Shown here one piece after another: positions 33,339 through 41,624 of a DNA stretch of 64,000 bases. A program made the position numbers and the translations under genes. The stretch's first letter is position 1. The number at the start of each line of letters is the position of its first letter. Source of the DNA: Streptomyces sp. BK340 (lineage in GTDB: Bacteria; Actinomycetota; Actinomycetes; Streptomycetales; Streptomycetaceae); assembly GCF_007827595.1 (NCBI RefSeq), contig NZ_VISR01000030.1, positions 62,001-126,000 on the forward strand. Reading direction: 5' to 3'. The notes beneath the pieces are model-generated. The model did not search any database. It was not told the origin of the DNA and worked only from the letters and a program-made list of their open reading frames with translations.

Positions 33339-34538
33339 CTACCTCTGCCGGCGCAGCTCGGCCTCGATCAGGCCGGCCGCCCGCCGGGTGCCGCCCTCCC
33401 CGGCCATGCCCGCCCGGATCTCCTTCAGACGCCGGGCCACCTCCGGGTCCCCGGACAGGGCGAGGGCGGCTTCGCGCAGGCGTTCGGCGGTGGCCTCCTC
33501 GGTGGCCAGGCGGCAGGCGACGCCGAGGGACCGGAGCATGTCGGCGTTGCCGAACTGGTCGACGGCCTGCGGTACGGCGATCATCGGCGTGGCCGTGGCG
33601 AGCCCCTCCTGGCTGCCGCCCGCACCGGCGTGCGTGACGAACAGGTCGGCCTGTCGCAGCACCGCCAACTGCGGGACCCAGCTGTGCACTTCGACGTTCG
33701 CGGGTACCTCGCCCAGCTCGGCGGGATCGATGTGCCGGCCGATCTGCAGGACCAGGTGCCAGCCGGGCAGGTCCGTGAAGGCGCGCACGCACTCGCGGTA
33801 GAAGCCGGGCTGCTTGGTGAAGGCCGAGCCGAGGGAGACCAGGGCCACCTTCTCGGCGCCGGCGGGCCGCTGCCAGTCGCCCTGGTCGGCACGGTCCCCC
33901 TGGCAGGCGCCGACGAAGGTGTGCACCCGCTCGTCGACCCGGTCGGCGTTCGGCTGGAGCACCTTCGGGATCAGGACCAGGGAGCGGGCGGGACGGCCGA
34001 GGAACGGGTCCGGGTGCTCGGTGATCCCGTTCTGCGCCAGCCAGGCCTCGAAGCGGGCGTAGTAGGCCTGCCCGCGCTCGGTCCGCTTCGGCTCCGCCCA
34101 CATGGGCTCGGCGACCTCCTCCTCGTATCCCTCCCAGGCGACGAGGTTCGGCGAGAGGGAGATCGCGGGGACGCCCCAGCGGTGGGCCAGGACACGGGCC
34201 GGGTAGGAGGTGATGTCGTGCAGGACGAGGTCGGGCTCGTCACCCTCGTAGGCCCGGATCAGCTGGGGCAGCGCCTGGATCGCGTCCTCCAGGAAGGGCT
34301 CCACGTTGTCCAGCAGCGTGCTCCCCCAGGCTTCGGGATCGGCATCGGGCCCGGGCAGCGTGGAGGTGTACGGCACGGGCCGGGCCCCGGTCGCGGCCAC
34401 CTTCTCCGCGAAGGCGGGCGGAATCGCGTACGTCACCCGGTGCCCCCGGGCGACGAGTTCACGGATCACCTCCAGGCTGGGGTTCACATGTCCGTGGGCG
34501 GCGATGGAGAACATGGCGATGTGGGCAGGTGCGTTCAT
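33339..34538 (-). CDS. macrolide-type glycosyltransferase (GT1 family)
   Basis: 399 residues from an ATG at 34538. The N-terminus HIAMFSIAAHGHVNPSLEVIRELVARGHRVTY has the catalytic His of the GT-B fold. The nucleotide-sugar site is WVPQLAVLRQADLFVTHAGAGGSQEGLATATPMIAVPQAVDQ. It resembles macrolide-inactivating glycosyltransferases (Mgt/OleD type) that move glucose or another sugar from a UDP donor to an antibiotic. No polyketide genes are near, so detoxification is more likely than biosynthesis. A perfect palindrome lies 15 bp upstream. Confidence 0.9.
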   Translation of the reverse strand: MNAPAHIAMFSIAAHGHVNPSLEVIRELVARGHRVTYAIPPAFAEKVAATGARPVPYTSTLPGPDADPEAWGSTLLDNVEPFLEDAIQALPQLIRAYEGDEPDLVLHDITSYPARVLAHRWGVPAISLSPNLVAWEGYEEEVAEPMWAEPKRTERGQAYYARFEAWLAQNGITEHPDPFLGRPARSLVLIPKVLQPNADRVDERVHTFVGACQGDRADQGDWQRPAGAEKVALVSLGSAFTKQPGFYRECVRAFTDLPGWHLVLQIGRHIDPAELGEVPANVEVHSWVPQLAVLRQADLFVTHAGAGGSQEGLATATPMIAVPQAVDQFGNADMLRSLGVACRLATEEATAERLREAALALSGDPEVARRLKEIRAGMAGEGGTRRAAGLIEAELRRQR

Positions 34539-34552
34539 GCCGCCGAGGCTAG

Positions 34553-34571
34553 ACGAGACGAACCGTCTCGT
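34553..34571. promoter_or_regulatory. TetR-type operator upstream of the glycosyltransferase
   Basis: ACGAGACG (34553-34560) and CGTCTCGT (34564-34571) with a 3-bp spacer AAC form a perfect 8-bp palindrome. It begins 14 bp before the glycosyltransferase start codon. Size and shape fit TetR-family operators, but no TetR gene is adjacent, so the repressor would act in trans. Confidence 0.55.
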
Positions 34572-34704
34572 TCAATCCAATTACGGCGGAGCGCATCCCG
34601 CCGGCCACGGTCCCGACGCCGGCCCGCCGTCCGACCTGTGCAAATGCGAGACTTGCCGCGGGCCGGACACGCACGGCACGGGACGAACGGCACGGAGGCG
34701 GACG

Positions 34705-35568
34705 ATGGACGAGGCACGGGCGCGGGACGTACTGGCCGCGGCGCAGGTGCTGCCGGGCCCGGCCCGGGACGCGCGGCTCCTCGCCCTCGGTGAGAACGCG
34801 GTGTTCGCCGCCGGCGACCTCGTCGTGAAGGTGGGCCGGGACGCCGAACTGCTGGAGCGGGCCCGGCGCGAGCTGGACATCGCGGGCTGGCTGGCGGAGG
34901 CGGACGTACCCGCGGTGCGGGCGGCCGAGCCGAAGCCGCTGCTGGTGGAAGGGCACCCGGTGACCGTGTGGCACCGGCTGGCCGAGCCGGTGCGGCCGGC
35001 CGAGCCCCGGGATCTCGCGCAGCTGCTGCGGATCGTGCACGCGCTCCCCTCACCCCCCTTCGCGCTGCCGCCCCGTGACCTGCTGGGCGGCGTGGAGCGC
35101 TGGCTGCGGCTCGCGGGCACTGCGGTCGACCCCGAGGACGCGGCCTACCTGCGGGCCCGCCGGGACGGCTTCGCCGCGGCCGCGGCCGCGCTGACGCCCC
35201 GTCTGGAGCCGGGGCCGATCCACGGCGACGCGCTGCCCCGCAACGTGCACGTCGGCCCCGACGGCCCGGTCCTGGTCGACCTGGAGACCTTCTCCGCCGA
35301 CCTGCGCGAGCACGACCTGGTCGTCATGGCTCTCTCCCGCGACCGCTACGGACTGCCCGCCGAGGCGTACGACTCCTTCACCGGGGCCTACGGCTGGGAC
35401 GTACGGGAGTGGGAGGGCTGCGGGGTGCTCCGCGGCGCTCGTGAGACGGCCAGCTGTGCGTGGGTGGCGCAGCACGCGCCGAGCAACCCCAAGGCACTGG
35501 CCGAGTTCGAGCGCCGGGTGGCGTCCCTGCGCGAGGGGGACGAGACGGTGCGGTGGTATCCCTTCTGA
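34705..35568 (+). CDS. aminoglycoside phosphotransferase-like kinase
   Basis: 287 residues from an ATG at 34705. Features of the APH fold: FAAGDLVVKVGRD (ATP-binding Lys), GPIHGDALPRNVHV (catalytic loop HGDxxxxN with Asp and Asn in place) and VLVDLETFSADLREHDLV (metal-binding Asp, here LVDLE). It should phosphorylate a small hydroxylated molecule; the substrate is unknown. It is read divergently from the glycosyltransferase, 166 bp away. Confidence 0.85.
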   Translation: MDEARARDVLAAAQVLPGPARDARLLALGENAVFAAGDLVVKVGRDAELLERARRELDIAGWLAEADVPAVRAAEPKPLLVEGHPVTVWHRLAEPVRPAEPRDLAQLLRIVHALPSPPFALPPRDLLGGVERWLRLAGTAVDPEDAAYLRARRDGFAAAAAALTPRLEPGPIHGDALPRNVHVGPDGPVLVDLETFSADLREHDLVVMALSRDRYGLPAEAYDSFTGAYGWDVREWEGCGVLRGARETASCAWVAQHAPSNPKALAEFERRVASLREGDETVRWYPF

Positions 35569-35589
35569 GTGCCGGTCGGCCCGGACCCC

Positions 35590-36498
35590 TCAGGCAGTCC
35601 CCTCGCCCTGGATCGTCCGCGCCACCCGCCTCAGTTCCGTCAGGACCGTGCGCACCGCTCTCCTGGCCGTGCGCTCGGGGCGGCACAGGACGTCGATGTG
35701 CCGTGTCGCCCGGACGCCGCTGAGCGGCCGGAGGACCAGCGCCGGGTGCGGGCGCATGGTCCAGCGCGGCATCAGCGCGATCCCGCCTCCGGCGGCGACG
35801 ACCTCGGCGACCACCGCGAACTCGTTGATGCGATGGGCCAGTCGGAGCCGTCGGCCGGCCACCGCGGCGATGGCCTCGATGGTGGCCATGACCGGGAACC
35901 CGTCGTGCACGGTGATCCACGGGAGGTCGGCGACATCGCGCGGTGTCACCCGCCGCTTGGCGGCGAGCGGATGCCCGGCGGGCATCGCCACGTCGAGCGG
36001 CTCGTGCAGCAGGGTGGTCACGGTCACCGTGCGCGGCCAGGGCGGGGCGTGGTCCAGGCGGTGGGCGAGGACGAGGTCGTAGGCACGGGTCAGCCGGGGG
36101 AAGTCCTCCTGCGGTACGTCCTCGTCGGCGAGCGCCACCGTCGGCGTGCCCGGCCCGGCGAGGCCGCGCAGCAGCAGCGGGAAGAACGCCGCGCCCGCGC
36201 TGTGGAACGCCGCCACCGACACCTCGCCGTCCGGTCTGCCGGCGAACTCCTCGACCGCGTGCCGGGCCCGGGCCAGCGCCGACTCCACCTCGACGGCCGC
36301 GTCCGCCAGCGCCTGGCCGGCGTCGGTGAGCACCAGGCGCCGCCCCTGCCGTTCGGTGAGCGGCACGGGGATCGAGCGCTGCAGCAGCCGCAGCTGCTGC
36401 GAGATCGCCGACGGCGTCACCAGCAGCGCCTCGGCGACCGCGGTGACGCTGCCCAGCTCGCCCAGCTCCCGCAGGATCCTCAGCTGCCGTTCGTCCAC
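35590..36498 (-). CDS. LysR-family regulator
   Basis: 302 residues from a GTG at 36498. The N-terminal winged helix reads RQLRILRELGELGSVTAVAEALLVTPSAISQQLRLLQRSI, with the LysR recognition helix; a periplasmic-binding-type effector domain follows (SVAAFHSAGAAFFPLLL). It is divergent from the EamA transporter gene. A TAAA-N6-TTTA dyad lies in the short gap. I infer that it controls the EamA-YbaK pair and itself. Confidence 0.88.
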   Translation of the reverse strand: MDERQLRILRELGELGSVTAVAEALLVTPSAISQQLRLLQRSIPVPLTERQGRRLVLTDAGQALADAAVEVESALARARHAVEEFAGRPDGEVSVAAFHSAGAAFFPLLLRGLAGPGTPTVALADEDVPQEDFPRLTRAYDLVLAHRLDHAPPWPRTVTVTTLLHEPLDVAMPAGHPLAAKRRVTPRDVADLPWITVHDGFPVMATIEAIAAVAGRRLRLAHRINEFAVVAEVVAAGGGIALMPRWTMRPHPALVLRPLSGVRATRHIDVLCRPERTARRAVRTVLTELRRVARTIQGEGTA

Positions 36499-36529
36499 GC
36501 CGTCAGTGTAGGGCGACGATGTAGGTTCG

Positions 36530-36546
36530 CTAAAAGATCGTTTAAG
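36530..36546. promoter_or_regulatory. possible LysR-binding dyad
   Basis: CTAAAAGATCGTTTAAG has imperfect dyad symmetry (TAAA and TTTA, six bases apart) and is AT-rich against the GC-rich background. It lies between the divergent LysR and EamA genes, where LysR sites usually sit. Confidence 0.35.
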
Positions 36547-36592
36547 GAAGTGGCTCTGGGCTTCAGATACCCCGGCGGTGCACCGTGGGCGG

Positions 36593-37588
36593 GTGACCGA
36601 CGCACGCCGTACCGACGCGGTACTCCTGCTCGTCGCGCTCGTCTGGGGTTCCAGCTATCTGTCCGCCCAGACGGCCGCGAGTGCCCTGCCCGTCCTCCTC
36701 GTCCTGTTCGCGCGCTACGCCCTCGCCGCGATCCCCTGCCTCGGTCTCGTCGCCGCGCGGGGCGGTCTGCGCGGGTGGACCCGCGACGAGGTGCGCGTGG
36801 GCCTGCCGCTCGGGGTCACCCAGGCCTCCGTCCTGGTCGTGGAGACGTACGGCGTCGCCCACACCACGGCCGCCAACGCGGGTCTGATCATCAGCCTCAC
36901 CATCGTGCTCACCCCGCTCCTCGACCGCGCCGGGCGCCGCGCCGGTCCGCCTCCCGCCTTCTTCGCCGCGGCCGGCGTCTGTGTCCTGGCCGTCGGTCTG
37001 CTCATGTCCGGAAACGGCTTCCACGCGCCGCGCCTCGGGGACCTGCTGATGCTCGCCGCAGCCTGCGTCCGGGCGGTGCACGTGGCCCTCGTGGGCCGGC
37101 TCACCGCGGGCCGGGCGATCCGCCCGCTGCACCTGACGACGGTGCAGACCCTGGTCGGCACCGCGCTGTTCCTCGTGCCCGCCGCCCGCGATCTGCCGGC
37201 GCTGGCCCGAGCCGACGGAGCGACCTGGACCCAGCTGGTCTATCTCGCCCTCTTCTGCAGCGTGTTCGCCTTCCTCGTCCAGACCTGGGCGGTGCAGCGC
37301 ACCTCCGCCAGCCGGGCCAGTCTGCTGCTCGGCACCGAGCCCGTCTGGGCCGCGGCGGTGGGCATCGCCCTCGGCGGCGAACATCTCACCCCGCTCACCG
37401 GTTTGGGCGCGGCCCTGATGGTCACCGGCACATACTGGGGCCAGGCCGTGGAACGCGCCCACCGGACCGCCGAGACCGCCCTCGGTCCCGGTACCACCGA
37501 CACCGCCGGCGCATCCGCGCCGGCCACGTCCCCCGAGAGGACCGGAGCAGAAGCCCCATGCCGGACCACGACACCTATCAGCAGCTGA
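36593..37588 (+). CDS. EamA/DMT-family transporter
   Basis: 331 residues from the GTG at 36593; a GTG at 36578 would add five residues. Ten hydrophobic segments form two EamA repeats: AVLLLVALVWGSSYLSAQTAASALP at the start, and LVYLALFCSVFAFLVQTWAVQRTSASRASLLLGTEPVWAA in the second half. Such proteins export metabolites, often amino acids or antibiotics. The C-terminal ~45 residues are hydrophilic. Its end overlaps the YbaK gene start by 31 bp, so the two are coupled. Confidence 0.88.
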   Translation: MTDARRTDAVLLLVALVWGSSYLSAQTAASALPVLLVLFARYALAAIPCLGLVAARGGLRGWTRDEVRVGLPLGVTQASVLVVETYGVAHTTAANAGLIISLTIVLTPLLDRAGRRAGPPPAFFAAAGVCVLAVGLLMSGNGFHAPRLGDLLMLAAACVRAVHVALVGRLTAGRAIRPLHLTTVQTLVGTALFLVPAARDLPALARADGATWTQLVYLALFCSVFAFLVQTWAVQRTSASRASLLLGTEPVWAAAVGIALGGEHLTPLTGLGAALMVTGTYWGQAVERAHRTAETALGPGTTDTAGASAPATSPERTGAEAPCRTTTPISS

Positions 37589-38055
37589 TCTCCCTGCTCG
37601 ACGCATCCCGCGTCGACTACCGCCTCATCGACCACGCGCCCGAGGGCGCCACCGAGACCGTCAGCGCGCTGCGCGGCCATCCGATGAGCGAGGCCGCGAA
37701 GTGCATCGTGCTGCGGGTCAAGGTCGACCGCCGCACCACGCGCCACGTCCTCGCGGTCGTCCCCGGGGACCGGCGGGTGGATCTGGACGCCGTGAAGGCG
37801 CTGTTCGAGGCACGGTACGTCGGCTTCAGCGACGCCGAGACAGCCGAGCGGCTCGCCCGCTCGGTGCCCGGCACCGTGCTGCCGTTCAGCTTCGATCCCG
37901 AACTGGAACTCGTCGCCGATCCGGACGTCGTCGCCGGGCCGCGGCTGTACTTCAACGCCGCCCGGCTCGACCGCTCGCTGTGTCTCGCCGGCACCGACTA
38001 CGCGCGGCTCGCCGGCCCGCGGGTGGCCCGCATCGCGAGCCCCGCCCCCGCGTGA
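37558..38055 (+). CDS. YbaK/EbsC-family aminoacyl-tRNA deacylase
   Basis: 165 residues from an ATG at 37558 with GGAGCAG upstream. The YbaK fold is shown by YRLIDHAPEGATETVSALRGHPMSEAAKCIVLRVKVD, with the conserved Lys in AAKCIVL, and LPFSFDPELELVADPDVV. The family removes wrongly attached amino acids from tRNA (Cys-tRNA-Pro and relatives). It is coupled to the EamA gene, which may mean they handle the same amino acid. Confidence 0.85.
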   Translation: MPDHDTYQQLISLLDASRVDYRLIDHAPEGATETVSALRGHPMSEAAKCIVLRVKVDRRTTRHVLAVVPGDRRVDLDAVKALFEARYVGFSDAETAERLARSVPGTVLPFSFDPELELVADPDVVAGPRLYFNAARLDRSLCLAGTDYARLAGPRVARIASPAPA

Positions 38056-38065
38056 CCTGCCCGCC

Positions 38066-38797
38066 TCAGACCTTCTCGTCCGCCAGGTCCGCCGGCTCCC
38101 GCAGCGGCCACACCCCGTCGACCACCGCGTCCGCGTCCCCCTTGCGGCGCAGGAACGCCTGGAAGTCCGCCGCCCACTCGGCGTACCAGTCGATCTGTCT
38201 GCGGTGCAGTTCGGCCGGCCCCAGGGACGCGATCTTCGGATGGCGGTCGGCTATCGCGGAGGCGAGCCGGGCCGCGGCAAGGGCGTCGGCCGAGGCGTTG
38301 TGGGCCGCGTCGAGGACTATGCCGTACTCGGCGCAGACCGCTTCCAGGTTCCGCTTGCCGCGGCGGTAGCGGTCGACCCGGCGGTCGATGGTGTAGGGGT
38401 CGACGACCGGGGCCGGGGCGCGGCCGCCGAGCCGGTCGGAGAGCGAGGGCAGGCCGTGCCTGCGCAGCTCCGCGGAGAGCAGGCTGAGGTCGAAGGCCGC
38501 GTTGTAGGCGACGACCGGGACGCCCGTCTTCCAGTAGGAGACCAGGACGTCCGCGATGGCGTCGGCCACCTGGTCGGCGGGGCTGCCCTCGGCCGCCGCG
38601 CGTTCGTTGCTGATGCCGTGGACCGCGACCGCGTCGGCCGGGATCTCCACGCCCGGATCCGCCAGCCATTCCCGGCGCCCCAGGGGCTCACCGGCCCTGA
38701 CTTCGATCACCGAGCCGGTGACGATGCGCGCCTCGCGCGGATCGGTCCCGGTCGTCTCCAGGTCGAAGCCGATCAGCAGCTCCCGGTGCCAGCCCAT
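38066..38797 (-). CDS. DEDDh 3'-5' exonuclease (DNA polymerase III epsilon-like)
   Basis: 243 residues from an ATG at 38797 with a G-rich ribosome-binding site. Exo I: LLIGFDLETTGTDP; Exo II: VPVVAYNAAFDLSLL; Exo III: AAHNASADALAAARL, with the His of the DEDDh class and the final Asp. It should degrade single-stranded DNA or RNA from the 3' end with two metal ions. It lacks a polymerase-binding clamp motif I can identify, so repair or RNA processing is likelier than replicative proofreading. It is convergent with the YbaK gene, 10 bp apart. Confidence 0.88.
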   Translation of the reverse strand: MGWHRELLIGFDLETTGTDPREARIVTGSVIEVRAGEPLGRREWLADPGVEIPADAVAVHGISNERAAAEGSPADQVADAIADVLVSYWKTGVPVVAYNAAFDLSLLSAELRRHGLPSLSDRLGGRAPAPVVDPYTIDRRVDRYRRGKRNLEAVCAEYGIVLDAAHNASADALAAARLASAIADRHPKIASLGPAELHRRQIDWYAEWAADFQAFLRRKGDADAVVDGVWPLREPADLADEKV

Positions 38798-38899
38798 CGG
38801 CGGCCCCCCTTCTTGGTGGTGCTTTCCCCCAGTGGCCTCCACCATCGCACGCGGCACTGACAATCCGAGGACCGCGTTCCGCTTGCCGGGGTGGACGGT

Positions 38900-40141
38900 T
38901 CAGGACACCGGGCGCGAATCCGCCCAAGCCATCTCGAATTCCTCGCGATATATCGGGAAGAGTCCGGTTTCGACCACATCGTTCGACTTGACCAGCCGGC
39001 TGCCGTTGCGCAGCACCAGCACCGGCGACTCCATCCCGCGCGCCCCACGCAGATAGGACTGCACCACGGCGATGCCGTCGGCGCCGTCGCCGTCCACGAG
39101 GTAGGCGGTGAAACGGGGCGTCTCGTCGTAGACCTGGATCTCGAAGGCGCCGGGGTCGCGCAGCCGGGACCGCACCCGGCGCATGTGCAGGATGTTCATC
39201 TCGACCGACCGGCTCAGTTCGCCCCGTTTCATCCCGAGTTCGCGCTCGCGGCGCTTCACCGCGCTGGAGGCCGGGTTGAGGAAGAGCAGCCGCACGCGGC
39301 AGCCGGACTCGGCGAGCCGGACCAGACGGCGTCCGGAGAAGTTCTGCACCAGCAGGTTGAGGCCGATGCCGATGGCGTCGAGGCGGCGGGCGCCCCCGAA
39401 GATGTCCTCGGCCGGGAACCGGCGCATCAGGCGCACCCGGTCGGGATGGACGGCGACGACGTCCGCGTACCGGTCGCCGACCAGGTCCTCGACCGCGTCG
39501 ACGGGCAGCCGGCGCGCGGAGGGCACGTCGCCGCCCGCGCCCAGCGTCTCCAGCAGCCGGGCCGAGGCCCGCTCGGCCTGGTCCAGGACCGCGCCGGACA
39601 GCGCCCGGTTGCGGGAGACGACGTTACGGGTCACCTCCAGCTCGTCCAGGGCGAGTTCGAGGTCGCGGCGCTCGTCGAAGTACGGCTCGAAGCACGGCCA
39701 GTGCTGCACCATCAGCTCGCGCAGCTGCGGCAGCGTGAGGAAGCTGAGCACGTTGTCGTCGGCCGGGTCGAGCAGATAGCCCTTGCGGCGGCTGACCTCG
39801 CGGACGGCTACCGCCCGCTGCACCCACTCCTGCCCGGCGGGCCCGGCCGCGGCCACCACCCACTCGTCGCCGTGGACGGGCTCGTAGATGGGGCGCAGCA
39901 CGGCGGCCACGACCGCGCGCAGCCGCTGTTCCACGAGGTTCAGCCAGATGTAGGCCCGGCCCGCCCGCTGGGCGCGGGTGCGCACCTCGAGCCAGGCGTC
40001 GGCGTCCCAGTCCAGTTCCGGCCCGATGGACCCCGTAGCGTCCATCGGGCGGGCCAGGGACACCGCGCCGGGCGGGACGTCTGTGGAGTTTCCCTCGTGA
40101 CCCTCGTCACCAGGGGGCAGCTCCAGCCCTCCCGAGCCCAC
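38900..40141 (-). CDS. SAV2148-type HEPN domain protein
   Basis: 413 residues from the GTG at 40141, placed before the conserved start GSGGLELPPGDEGHEG with GGAAGGCGG upstream. The N-terminal half is helical (AYIWLNLVEQRLRAVVAAVLRPIYEP, FLTLPQLRELMVQHW, VTRNVVSRNRALSGAV) and corresponds to the HEPN domain annotated for this Streptomyces family. The C-terminal half has GCRVRLLFLNPAS and YDETPRFTAYLVDGDGADGIAVVQSYLRG, resembling a phospholipase-D-like binding domain. HEPN domains are often RNases, but the RxxxxH motif is not obvious here. Strong conservation in Streptomyces, as I recall, suggests a housekeeping role. Confidence 0.8.
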   Translation of the reverse strand: MGSGGLELPPGDEGHEGNSTDVPPGAVSLARPMDATGSIGPELDWDADAWLEVRTRAQRAGRAYIWLNLVEQRLRAVVAAVLRPIYEPVHGDEWVVAAAGPAGQEWVQRAVAVREVSRRKGYLLDPADDNVLSFLTLPQLRELMVQHWPCFEPYFDERRDLELALDELEVTRNVVSRNRALSGAVLDQAERASARLLETLGAGGDVPSARRLPVDAVEDLVGDRYADVVAVHPDRVRLMRRFPAEDIFGGARRLDAIGIGLNLLVQNFSGRRLVRLAESGCRVRLLFLNPASSAVKRRERELGMKRGELSRSVEMNILHMRRVRSRLRDPGAFEIQVYDETPRFTAYLVDGDGADGIAVVQSYLRGARGMESPVLVLRNGSRLVKSNDVVETGLFPIYREEFEMAWADSRPVS

Positions 40142-40244
40142 CCGTGCACCGCCTTCCGCCACCCCGGGCCTTCCCCGTCTCAACGATCAAGGAAGGGTAC
40201 TCCGGGAGCGGTCGGCGATGCAGCCGGATGGACAGGTCGGTTTC

Positions 40245-41564
40245 TCAACTACGCGGTCGCCAGTGGCCGTTCTGCCACGCCAGCGCGTCCGGAGTGAGCG
40301 GATTCATAGCCGTGACGTCCCTCGGGGAGATGGCGAAACCCTGCCAGTGGATCGGCATGGGCTGCTGGTCCTCGTCCCGGGCTATGTGGTGGAAGCCGAC
40401 GTTCATCCAGACCACCGGGTGAGTGAGCGTCTGGCCGTTGACCCACTTGTCGACGGACTTGCCCGCACCGGCCGGGCAGGCGCCCGGGTTGTTGCTGGCG
40501 AACTGCTCGCACTTGTTGTACTCGGTGAAGTACACGTCGTGCTTGGTGAAGCTGCGGCCCGGGTACTTCGTGGTGGGGCCGGGGACGATCTCGTACGAAC
40601 GGGCGTGCCCGTCCTGGTTCTTTCCGGTCGCGCTGACCATCCGCCACCAGCGGTAGGTCTTGTAGTCGCCCGCGAGTTCCTTGGTGACCTTGGTGCGGGT
40701 GGTCTTGTTGGTGGGCGCCTGCTGGCCGTGCGCGGGGGCGGTGACGGCCGAGTCGTACTGCTCGACCTTCGTCTTGGAGGAGCCGTCGAGGCCGAAGTCC
40801 AGCCGCCAGAAGACGTTGTGGCTGTGGCTGGTGGCGTAGGCCTTGGCGCCCTTGCCGATGGGCCAGCCGCGTCCGTCGCCGGCGTCGTAGTCGTCGTAGG
40901 AGAGGCTGCCGGTGGCGCCGACGTTCATGTTGACGGTGCCGTCGTCCTGGAAGCGCCACTCGGTCATGTACTCGTACCAGCCGACCTGGTTGACCGTGTA
41001 GACGAGCAGGTCCTTGCCCTGCGCCTGGAAGACCTTGTTGGCGCTGTCACCCTGCATGCGGTAGGCGTGGCCGCGCGAACGCGTGGTCGTGCACAGCCCG
41101 TTGACGTCCGGGTGCTGCGGGTCCCAGGCGTCCGGGACCCGGACGCTCTTGATGGTGCCGCCCGGACACTCGCCCGGCGCCAGGTTGACCAGGCCCTGGG
41201 CGAAGCCGAAGCCGGTCAGGTCGTCGTACTCGACGCTGCCGTCGTCGTAGGGGACGTCGATCTGGGCGAGGCGGGCGCTGTTGAGGACCTTGATCGGCTT
41301 GGTCTCGCCCTTGGGCTGGTACGAGACGTTCTCCAGGACGAGGCCGGCCTTGCTGTCGTAGCGCCAGCACATCCGCCAGGTGGTGCCGCTGGAGAGTTTC
41401 TGCTCGATCTTGTAGGCCGTGCTGCAGTCGGCGGCCGCCGCGGGCGCGGACCCGGGCTGGGCGACGGCCGGTCCGGCACCGGCGGCGGCACCGGCGGCCA
41501 GTGCCGCCACGGTGACGCCGACGGCCGCCCGCGCGCGGGCACGGCTGATTCGGTTGACGGGCAT
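40245..41564 (-). CDS. secreted copper amine oxidase, catalytic domain only
   Basis: 439 residues from an ATG at 41564, with AGGGAG upstream. A signal peptide ends near GPAVAQ (residues 31-36). The rest aligns by eye with the catalytic beta-sandwich of copper amine oxidases. It shows a candidate base Asp in YDDLTGFG (about 114-115), the cofactor Tyr region VGWYEY (Y197), copper ligands H247-x-H249 (SHSHNVFWRLDF), and a third His in GFHHIARDED (392-393). The residue before the cofactor Tyr is Trp, not the usual Asn. The N-terminal N2/N3 domains are missing here but appear in the gene 60 bp upstream on the same strand. Expected reaction: oxidation of primary amines to aldehydes outside the cell. 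Confidence 0.75.
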   Translation of the reverse strand: MPVNRISRARARAAVGVTVAALAAGAAAGAGPAVAQPGSAPAAAADCSTAYKIEQKLSSGTTWRMCWRYDSKAGLVLENVSYQPKGETKPIKVLNSARLAQIDVPYDDGSVEYDDLTGFGFAQGLVNLAPGECPGGTIKSVRVPDAWDPQHPDVNGLCTTTRSRGHAYRMQGDSANKVFQAQGKDLLVYTVNQVGWYEYMTEWRFQDDGTVNMNVGATGSLSYDDYDAGDGRGWPIGKGAKAYATSHSHNVFWRLDFGLDGSSKTKVEQYDSAVTAPAHGQQAPTNKTTRTKVTKELAGDYKTYRWWRMVSATGKNQDGHARSYEIVPGPTTKYPGRSFTKHDVYFTEYNKCEQFASNNPGACPAGAGKSVDKWVNGQTLTHPVVWMNVGFHHIARDEDQQPMPIHWQGFAISPRDVTAMNPLTPDALAWQNGHWRPRS

Positions 41565-41624
41565 GACGAAGAGGCTCCCTTGCAGGACGAGCAAGTCGGA
41601 AAGTGAACGGTGGGCTGCCGTCGC

